DNA of 64,000 nucleotides from contig OZ007516.1 of NCBI GenBank assembly GCA_963931865.1, positions 10,860,785 to 10,924,784 on the forward strand, read 5' to 3'. Under the pieces are notes generated by a model. The model ran no database searches and had not been told where the DNA came from. It saw only the letters and a list, made by a program, of their open reading frames with translations. Both the position numbers and the translations under genes were made by a program. The stretch comes from Axinella damicornis (taxonomy: Eukaryota; Porifera; Demospongiae; Axinellida; Axinellidae). Of the stretch, positions 56,857 to 64,000 are shown piece by piece. Every line of letters starts with the position of its first letter. Position 1 is the stretch's first letter.

Positions 56857-57445
56857 CAGTTGCGGTCAAAAAAAGTTTACGTACCGTACCAGTAGTATGT
56901 GCGTAGTTCGCATAATTCCATTCCATATTGTAGGCGTACCCTAGACGTAATTAGCACCTTGTGTACGGTACGCTGACAACTGGTACATGTGTATATATTT
57001 TGTTACAGTTACAACCATAGTATAGCTATCAAGTATGAAACTAGCCGAAGGAAGTGAGCAGCGGATTCTCTACTGCAGCTTCCAGGGCTTCAAGACACCG
57101 ACAAATTATTCGTTATTTGTTGAAGGAGGAAGGCCTTCGGGCGAGCCGGGTAGGACGAAAAAGTTTCAGGAAACTGGCAGCATTGCACCCCCCAGCTTAT
57201 ATACTTACTACTCCAACTCTTTCAAGCGATAGCGCATCAACATCTTGAGTCTTGAAAAGTTCAAACACGAAACAGTTTCTCACACCACGAGGAGTTACCG
57301 TAAATACGTTGGTCCAATGTTACCTATTACGTATTATGTTACGGTAAATTATTGCGTACTACGCTTCGTACTTCTGCATACTTTGTGCATACAGTGTGCG
57401 TACTTTGCACGCACCCTTGTGCTACCATACCATTGACCGCAACTG
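56857..57445 (+). mobile_element. Tc1-type element relic (589 bp)
   Basis: Ends CAGTTGCGGTCAA / TTGACCGCAACTG with TA on both sides (56855-56856, 57446-57447). Inside, frames at 57035-57235 keep a transposase HTH remnant (QIIRYLLKEEGLRASRVGRK) broken by frameshifts. It lies 68 bp past the RPL12 stop. Confidence 0.8.
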
Positions 57446-57447
57446 TA

Positions 57448-59376
57448 CGAGGCCAAGACTAGTTGTACCACTTTGTGTACAAGAGTTTGCTAGCAACGAC
57501 AGCTGTGTTTTCCTCGAAGTCGTCGTCGGATCATGAACGAATTCACACTGAAATGAATTGTTTATATTGCAAGTTTGCAGCCATCAGTGTTTTTTTTTTT
57601 TTGTTTTTTTTTTACTCCTTGCAGGAAGAGTAAAGAATGAAGACCATTGTTTGTGTTCATAATTTGATTATGCACAAGTGTTGTTTGGCTTTGGCCTGTA
57701 CCTGTAACTGGAATGGAACATTGTTTGGCCGTGGGTGGTGTTAGCGTTGCCGTACAAGGTGGAGTTGGGGACGAGCTGGAGAGACTAAGTATGGAGATAG
57801 CAATATTGGTCTCACCTCCCTGGGAGCACTCTTACAGGAGCAGCTTTCCAAATTCACGTGTATGTACTAGTCTCGTTCCCAGACCACCCTGGGAACGAGA
57901 CGATGCAGGCATTTGTTGGGATGACGTCATCACATCTGGTAGTATATATAGTACAGTATGATGCGTTCGAGTACGAGTCGGCCCAGAGCAGAGATCGAGA
58001 CAGAACCGAGTCCTGACACCGTCGCGCGAATGAAGACTCAATGCCTCTTGTGAAAGAGTGGGCAAGATGATTCAAGAAGGTTTGTTTGGCAAGTGCGGTC
58101 GCATAATTAAGTCTCTGTCTTGGTCCGCGACAGGTATAATTTGAAGAGACACTTTCTTTGCAGGTCAGGCTGAATTGTCCTGCATTATCCATTGCAAATT
58201 ATCCTCCGATGTTGGGGAATCAGTGGGCATTAAGAATACCTCCCTAATCGGGACACTTGACCAAGTCCTAGCTTGAGGGAGAGAAGGAAGGAAACAAGGG
58301 AGGAGGGAAGAGGAAGGATTGGAGGAGAAGGGAAAAATGATTAAGGTAACGGAGGGGATTTTCGGACAGTCTTTTAATTCCGGACACGGCATTCATGCCC
58401 CTCGCATTCAATCCGTTAGATTATGGTAAATGCGCGCGCATGCATACCCTACCTTCAAACTTTCCAACACTGTGCAGTTGTTAGCAAAAACTGCTCCTAG
58501 AGAACGAAAACTGGGGCCGTGTCCGGTGACAGAACTACAAATCTATGAATTCTTACTGTAACTGACATATTGGCAGTCCATCCGCAAAAAGTCTGTCCAT
58601 CCAACCATACCATCATAATATTATGATCTGGTCCACTTCTTGCCGCTTCTTACGAACACTAACAACTGTACCTACTGTCATTCGCCCCTAGAACTAGCCG
58701 TTCAGCTCAGTCAGACTGTACTCTCACTGTTTCCATCGTGGTCTGAATTGAATGTTTCTGTGTAGCTGTTTAGAGCATGCATAGCATATACAAGTGTCTG
58801 GGAACGAGACTAATACAAGTGGACTGTTAACGTTTGTGTTCTCTACGTACCTCACATAGGAACTGGTTCTGCAGGATGTCCAGCCTCTCAGTACTAAGTG
58901 TGTTGACTTGCTGGATTGACAACGGTACAGAGAGCAAGGGGAGCTAGCCATCCAGTGGAACAAAATAGAAGTCCAGTTTCTTCTTTTGTGCTAGCACCGT
59001 GAAATTTCGTCCCCAAGCACAGAACAGGACACATGCATGCATTGAATGTATAGCTTGAATGAATCTGGTGAAAGGGAAGGATCTGAATATGCCTGTGCCC
59101 TGGAACTGGAAAAAGCGAATGTTATGTTGAACACTTGGTTTTGGTAGTAGCATCATTCTTTTGCCTGACTCTCTGAAATGGCCCCATGTCAAGTTCAGCT
59201 TCCCCAAAAATGTCTTCCTGACTTACCTTAGCTGCAACTTTGGTCCATATGCGCATATATACAAACCGTTAGCTAAGCACTGAACGTGCATGCACTCCGT
59301 GGGGGGACCTGACAATTTCCTGTGAAGTCCCAAGCATGTAATTTGGTCAAAGGTCAAGTTGATCGTAGTTTCACAG
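57448..59376. other. Mostly no gene supported
   Basis: A small AGTCTCGTTCCCAG hairpin lies at 57869-57902 and T-runs near 57590. The only exon-like stretch is listed at 58851-58910. Confidence 0.4.
58851..58910 (-). CDS. Possible 20-codon exon, gene unknown
   Basis: Minus strand, acceptor GTCAATCCAG and donor GTACGT enclose QVNTLSTERLDILQNQFLCE in phase 0. The amphipathic pattern and clean splice sites look like a real exon. No neighbouring exon could be assigned. Confidence 0.35.
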
Positions 59377-59662
59377 TCCAGTCCAGAGTCCATACGCAGC
59401 CATCTGTTGGTGAAGGTCCCCAACAAGTAGGAACCAAAGCGCCCAAGAGCATCAAGGATCGGGGCAACGGCAAGCAGCGCACCAACAGCAAGAAGCAAGC
59501 AAATTGCCAGGAGCGTGGGCGAAGAGCTGTTTCAAGCGAACTTACAGATATGGAAGAGAGTGCAAGTGACATACGAATAGTTCGTGATTGTTTAGAGAAG
59601 AGCAACAGAAGGGAGAGAGCAATTCCTTTAAGAGAAGGTGACACAGCAGAACCCAAACCAGA
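59377..59662 (+). CDS. Possible exon upstream of zinc-finger gene
   Basis: After TAGTTTCACAG the frame reads VHTQPSVGEGPQQVGTKAPK...SSELTDMEESASDIRIVRDC...GDTAEPKPE to a GTAAGC donor. Polar, disordered. It could be the N-terminal part of the C2H2 gene, but its phase (2) does not fit the 61020 acceptor directly, so an exon would be missing. Confidence 0.35.
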
Positions 59663-59737
59663 GTAAGCATCATGTAGCATTGGTACTCTTTACAACAGCT
59701 GTGCCCTGGACGTACGTTGGTAGTCTTGGTACTCGTA

Positions 59738-60192
59738 CTAGTCTAGCGGGCTAGCCCCTCGAATTTTCCCCAGCACTAGCACGGATCGACTCACGTGACC
59801 GCGCGGGGAAAAAGAGGGTCTAGAAACTTTGGACCACTTAGCTTGGGCTCTACTCGAAATCGGGTAGAGCCAATCAGATTGCAGCTGTCACGTGGTGATC
59901 TTTCAAATCGCTCGGTACAAGCGTTGAGGACTGTCTGAAGCGATTGCTGTTCTCCTGCACAACGACCAAACAGACAGAAGTACAAACAGTCAACGAGGTT
60001 AGCGGGCCAGAATCGACCGACTGCAGTTGCACTAATTGGAATATTATGACGTAAACGGACGTGAAGTAAGATTAATTGCATTCTTTCGTACCGAGTAAAG
60101 TGGTCCAAAGTTTCTAGACCTTACTTCTCCGCGCGCGCATACTGACAGCGATCGCGCGCTGGAGAAAGCGAAGGGCTAGCTTGTTAGACTAG
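59738..60192. mobile_element. MITE with 8-bp TSD
   Basis: Ends CTAGTCTAGCGGGCTAGCCC and its inverse (GGGCTAGCTTGTTAGACTAG), flanked by TACTCGTA on both sides (59730-59737, 60193-60200). CpG-rich arms. Sub-hairpin GGTCTAGAAACTTTGGACCAC / its inverse inside. hAT-like by TSD. Confidence 0.82.
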
Positions 60193-60339
60193 TACTCGTA
60201 CTAACTACCTTAAGGTGCCTGTTACTTGCGGGTAGAGTAAGTGTAAGTGTGGGGGTGTCCATACACGCAGCTGCCTGGTTGCATCTGTTTCAGCTACTGC
60301 TCCCCGATTGCAGCTGCCCAGCCACATTCTGGATGGTTC

Positions 60340-60890
60340 CTGTCACGCCGTGGACAGTCCCCCTGAAAAGCGGTCCCCCCCCGGACTGTCCACGGCAGAA
60401 TAATCGGTCCCCCCGGACCAAATATCGCAGCCATACCTGGTCCCCCCTTGCTGTAGATGGTCCCACCCCATAGATGCATGATCTGTTACGAGCGCTCGGC
60501 GGGGTACGTACAGGTAAGCAAAGATCAGTTTATTTCTGTACTTATAGAGTCTACACAGGCTACGAAGGAATAGCATTAAAACTATCTTCGTTGCATACTC
60601 TGAGCTAAACCGGGTGAGAAGGAGTGTGGGCTCCTGATAGTATAACTTGGACTACATGGCCTCCTGATGGACGGTGCAGACTCTCCATTCGCGTCTGTTT
60701 ACACTTCCTCGCTTCATAGTTGACCCTCCAGTGAATATTTGTGACTTGGGCTAGCGAACAACTAATGGGACCAATTACGGCAAGGGGGGACTGCTTACAG
60801 CGCCATGGATGGTCCCAGGGGGGACCAATTATTCTGCCGTGGACAGTCCGGGGGGACCGCTTTTGGGGGGACCAATTATAGTATGACATT
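60340..60890. mobile_element. Inverted-arm element, GGTCCCCCC motifs
   Basis: Left arm AAAGCGGTCCCCCCCGGACT, GTCCACGGCAGAATAAT (about 60355-60416). The right arm at 60820-60882 is its inverse. TGGTCCCCC motifs recur between. Ends not precisely placed. A short TGCTCCCCGATTGC piece at about 60297 matches the Helitron-like unit. Confidence 0.6.
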
Positions 60891-61019
60891 CCAACCCCTG
60901 CCTAACATTTTCGAGCGTGAGTTTGGAGCACAGTTTATTTAGTAGGTATGCTATGAAAGTCACGCGTCGCCGCTATTCTAGTTCTATATACCCCCAAAAC
61001 ATGCGTCACACACACTTAG

Positions 61020-62324
61020 TACCATTCCTGCATATGTGAGTTGTGTCCCTATAAATTAAATGTCATCCAATATGCACATCTGCAATCACACCACAGAGCC
61101 ACAGGGGAGAAGCCATTCAAGTGTGAGTTCTGTCCCAAGAGCTTCAAACTATCTGCAGATTTGAAAAGACACCGCAGAGTCCACACAGGAGAGAAGCCAT
61201 TCCAGTGTCAGGTCTGCCATAAGCACTTTAGACAAAGTACAACTCGTGCACGTCACCTCATGATACACACAGGAGAAAATCCATTCCCATGTGAGTTCTG
61301 CCCCAAGAGGTTCAAACAACTTGTTAATTTGAAAAGACACCACCGAGTCCACACAGGAGAGAAGCCATTCCAGTGTCAGTTCTGCCATAAGCACTTTGGA
61401 CACAGTAGCACTCTTAGATATCACCTTAGGATACACACAGGAGAGAAGCCATTCCAGTGTGAGTTCTGCCCCAAGAGCTTCACTCGATCTGCACATTTGA
61501 AATCACACCACAGAGTCCACACAGGAGAGAAGCCATTCCAGTGTGAGTTCTGCCCCAAGAGCTTCAATCGATCTGCACATTTGAAATCACACCATAGAGT
61601 CCACACAGGAGGGAAGCCATTCCAGTGCAAGCTCTGCCACAAACACTTTGGCTATCTACGCACTTTATATAGACATTTGAAGTCCAAGTCTCATGCAGAA
61701 ACTCTTGCGAAAGCTGAGAATGTTCAGAGTTCAGAAAGTGGTGACTCGTGTATAGCAGAAGATACTGCATTGGAAGCACTGGACACAGCTGCAACCGCTG
61801 AAACATGCGCAGATGACGATGAAATGCCATTACCAAGAACCATGACAATTTCAAAAGGGATAACGAAAGAGCTTAACGAAACACCAAAGTTGTCTGCGAC
61901 AGAGTATCAGTGTGAACATTGTTCTAAGGTCTGTAAATCTGCATCTGGTTATACAAAGCATCAAATTTCCTACTTTGCTCACACATGTCGGTTCTGTGGT
62001 AAGGTCTTCTGCTCCACCGATACCCTTCAAGATCATTTATCAAAGATCCACCCAGACCAATTAGAGAAGCTACCATTTAGCTGTAGATACTGTTCGATGT
62101 GCTTTCCTACTGAACTAGCTCTGCAAGGTCATGTGGAATCATCTCATAGTACCAGCACCACAAAATACATGTGCGAGTGGTGTGGAAGGTCAGTCCAAAA
62201 ATATTATCTTCCTGAGCATTACAGGATTCACCAACAGGTTCCTCATGAATGTAAATTATGCGGAAAGGTATTCAAAGCACCCAGCTACCTCAAGAGGCAC
62301 ATCAGAAGGTGTCACAAGCACTGA
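61020..62324 (+). CDS. C2H2 zinc-finger protein
   Basis: About 434 codons from a likely acceptor (ACACTTAG, 61019) to TGA at 62322-62324. Eight N-terminal fingers in tandem (the first degenerate, CELCPYKLN...HLQSHH) are joined by TGEKPF linkers, with alternating CEFCPKSF and CQFCHKHF types. An acidic spacer (~residues 235-285) follows, then four or five irregular fingers (CEHCSKVC, CRFCGKVF, CRYCSMCF, CEWCGRS, CKLCGKVF) ending RRCHKH. It is probably a sequence-specific DNA-binding regulator. The upstream start and first exons are not resolved. Confidence 0.85.
   Translation, partial: YHSCICELCPYKLNVIQYAHLQSHHRATGEKPFKCEFCPKSFKLSADLKRHRRVHTGEKPFQCQVCHKHFRQSTTRARHLMIHTGENPFPCEFCPKRFKQLVNLKRHHRVHTGEKPFQCQFCHKHFGHSSTLRYHLRIHTGEKPFQCEFCPKSFTRSAHLKSHHRVHTGEKPFQCEFCPKSFNRSAHLKSHHRVHTGGKPFQCKLCHKHFGYLRTLYRHLKSKSHAETLAKAENVQSSESGDSCIAEDTALEALDTAATAETCADDDEMPLPRTMTISKGITKELNETPKLSATEYQCEHCSKVCKSASGYTKHQISYFAHTCRFCGKVFCSTDTLQDHLSKIHPDQLEKLPFSCRYCSMCFPTELALQGHVESSHSTSTTKYMCEWCGRSVQKYYLPEHYRIHQQVPHECKLCGKVFKAPSYLKRHIRRCHKH
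61092..61700 (+). repeat. 84-bp tandem exon repeat (zinc-finger units)
   Basis: Finger units repeat every 84 bp (28 codons) with near identity between adjacent copies, for example the two CACATTTGAAATCACACC units at about 61490 and 61574. This shows recent duplication of whole fingers. Confidence 0.8.
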
Positions 62325-64000
62325 GCATCATCATTTAAGAAACTTGCACCCAGCACTACCTCATGAAAAACATCAGAAACGATCGGCAGCACAACGAACC
62401 TTTATCTGGTAATGTGTACCTGCATTTTTGCAACAATGGCATCATTTCATGATCGCAATCTTTCACACTTCACCACCTTTGCATGATCTATCACACGCAA
62501 CATAATATATAATTATGCTATAGCCTTTATGACAACTTGCCATTCAGTTTCTAGTGTTTTCCTGGCCGGCCAGGAAGACTCTAATGTCATTAAAATGCAT
62601 GGCGAAAGTACCGCAACACAAAACTGAAACTGTGAAAATCGGTTTTCTTCTTCCATTCTTCAGACAGGCTAGTTCAAACTTGCCTGAGTCCCTCACGATG
62701 GTTTTCACACAAAAAAAAACAGCAGCATTGTCTGCTGGACCGGAAACGAGCTATTTTAGACCACACACACATGCACAAACACACATGCACAAACACACAT
62801 GCACAAACACACACACGATCAGGGCGACCATTGTGCACACAAAGGGCCGGTGTATCATACTCAACTGTGCATGCATAGTCGAAACTGTGTCCTAAATTTT
62901 TTTGGCCTGCCTTTAGCCTGCTTGGGTTGGTTGGGGATCGAAGGCTGCATATGCCTTGAGTCAATTATAACAAAGTGGCACTGTGGTTGCTAACATACAT
63001 CAGTGATCAGATGTCGGCAAAGCAGGTTAGTTTAATCCTTAATTATCCATGCATGAACTGCAGTAGCTACACCTATACCTCGTGATGCAAAGATTATTTT
63101 CAGCAGATAATGCTGGTGAAATAATAAAGCCTGGTAACCATAGTAACATGCCCACATACATCCATATATGCCTGATACAAATTGACTTTTACTAGATGCT
63201 GTAGTATAAACGGGTAGATCACTCAATTCTATAAAATTACAAGTGGAACTGATGGTCACTTTCAGCATACAGCAGTCATAGTGCACTGATGCTACTGGGA
63301 ATCCACTGGAAATCGACAATGTTCTCTGTGCTTTATTTTGAAGCTGCAGATCATAAAATCTGAATAAACAAGAATAACAGTATTAGTAAAATACTTCAGT
63401 GTAATGGATAATAACACATTGTTGCATTTGTTATACTACACCCACAATAATATTACGGAATCAGTAGACTAATATTAATTATGTTGATGATGTCATTATG
63501 CCTACACTTATGCCCTATCATGCTATTGTAATGCAAATTGGTTTCAAATAATGCCCCCCCCCCCCCCCCCCCCCCCCCTTGTGAGTTAACAAGAAAAAAA
63601 CATTATAATATTATTGTATCGAAGGCTGAGGGGAGTATTGTGCTGATGGTTGCTAAGAAACACAAATTGCTGGAGCCTTAATGTACGTATAGCGGCTGGT
63701 ACGGCAAGTACAGTTTTTGCTGTATTAGATTTCTGAGTGTGCGTTTTGATCACTGGACCTGGTTACCAAATAAATTCTTCAACGCAAGTGGAGTTGATCT
63801 AGAGCTCATCAGCGGCATGAATTTTCGCTTCCAAACAGTATGTGTGCATGGTAACAAGAATGCTGTTAAGAATGCTTTAAATGGCTTTGGCTGGACTACA
63901 ATGAGAAAATGGTTCTGCCTTCGCTCCCCCCCCACAGGAATTAAAGTCTAGTTAACTGTAATCTGCTCTGGAAGCCTTACTAGATCTCCTACTCCCCATG
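62325..64000. other. No gene supported; duplicated segment and microsatellites
   Basis: 62550-62735 repeats the segment at 42450-42700. ACACATGCACAAAC repeats lie at about 62762-62815. A C25 run is at 63554-63578. The frame at 63739-63951 (HWTWLPNKFFNASGVDLELI) is unrecognised. Confidence 0.45.
63554..63578 (+). repeat. Poly-C run, 25 nt
   Basis: C25 flanked by AATG and TTGTGAG. Confidence 0.95.

Noticed and set aside
58944..59498. Minus-strand coding exons
   Set aside because: Open frames with an AAGGTAAGT, but no acceptor/phase partner and no recognisable motif.

Overview
The window looks like nuclear DNA from an intron-rich, repeat-dense invertebrate animal. Spliced genes with GT-AG introns include a leprecan-family collagen-chaperone gene, ribosomal protein L12 and a C2H2 zinc-finger gene. 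They sit among very many fold-back MITEs, Tc1/mariner, hAT, MULE, LINE, SINE and Helitron-like sequences. A sponge or similar marine invertebrate is my guess from this texture. The host-gene families do not prove it.

1-24 kb: one + strand gene dominates (1497-23755). It encodes a signal peptide, an FKBP-type prolyl isomerase domain and a leprecan (CRTAP / P3H4-like) TPR region with four CXXXC motifs, and ends in KHHEL. Every junction I can place is phase-compatible, so I read it as a covalent FKBP-leprecan fusion. In this sequence it carries three lesions: a 1-nt frameshift in the FKBP exon, an in-frame TAG, and a 599-bp TA-flanked MITE inside a coding exon. Its 10-kb fifth intron holds a Tc1-like element with a passenger gene, a dead hAT transposase and a truncated LINE. 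Two of its 3' splice sites are formed by (CA)n microsatellites.

24-32 kb: a Helitron-like repeat, a hammerhead-like motif, then a complete-looking MULE transposon (about 26596-31448) with roughly 70-bp inverted termini. Its seven-exon minus-strand gene combines a CaRF-like domain, a MULE DDE core, a SWIM zinc finger and a CXXC CpG-binding finger. Another Helitron-like copy abuts it.

32-49 kb: mostly repeats and gene relics. These are a HECT-like fragment, a GYHVY-motif ORF, a truncated LINE with poly(A) tail, a pogo-like fragment, a long hairpin and a CGCGAGT-rich Tc1-type element. A large 43-bp minisatellite follows, split by a 1.5-kb element packed with TTTTCATGG-type motifs and bounded on the right by a nested fold-back element.

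49-64 kb: two exons of an unrecognised minus-strand gene, a third Helitron-like copy, a fold-back centred on a G25 run, RPL12 exons 2-4, several MITEs and a C2H2 zinc-finger gene (61020-62324). No rRNA genes, CRISPR arrays or bacterial operons are present. The only tRNA-like sequences are SINE heads. All splice models are hand-read from sequence.
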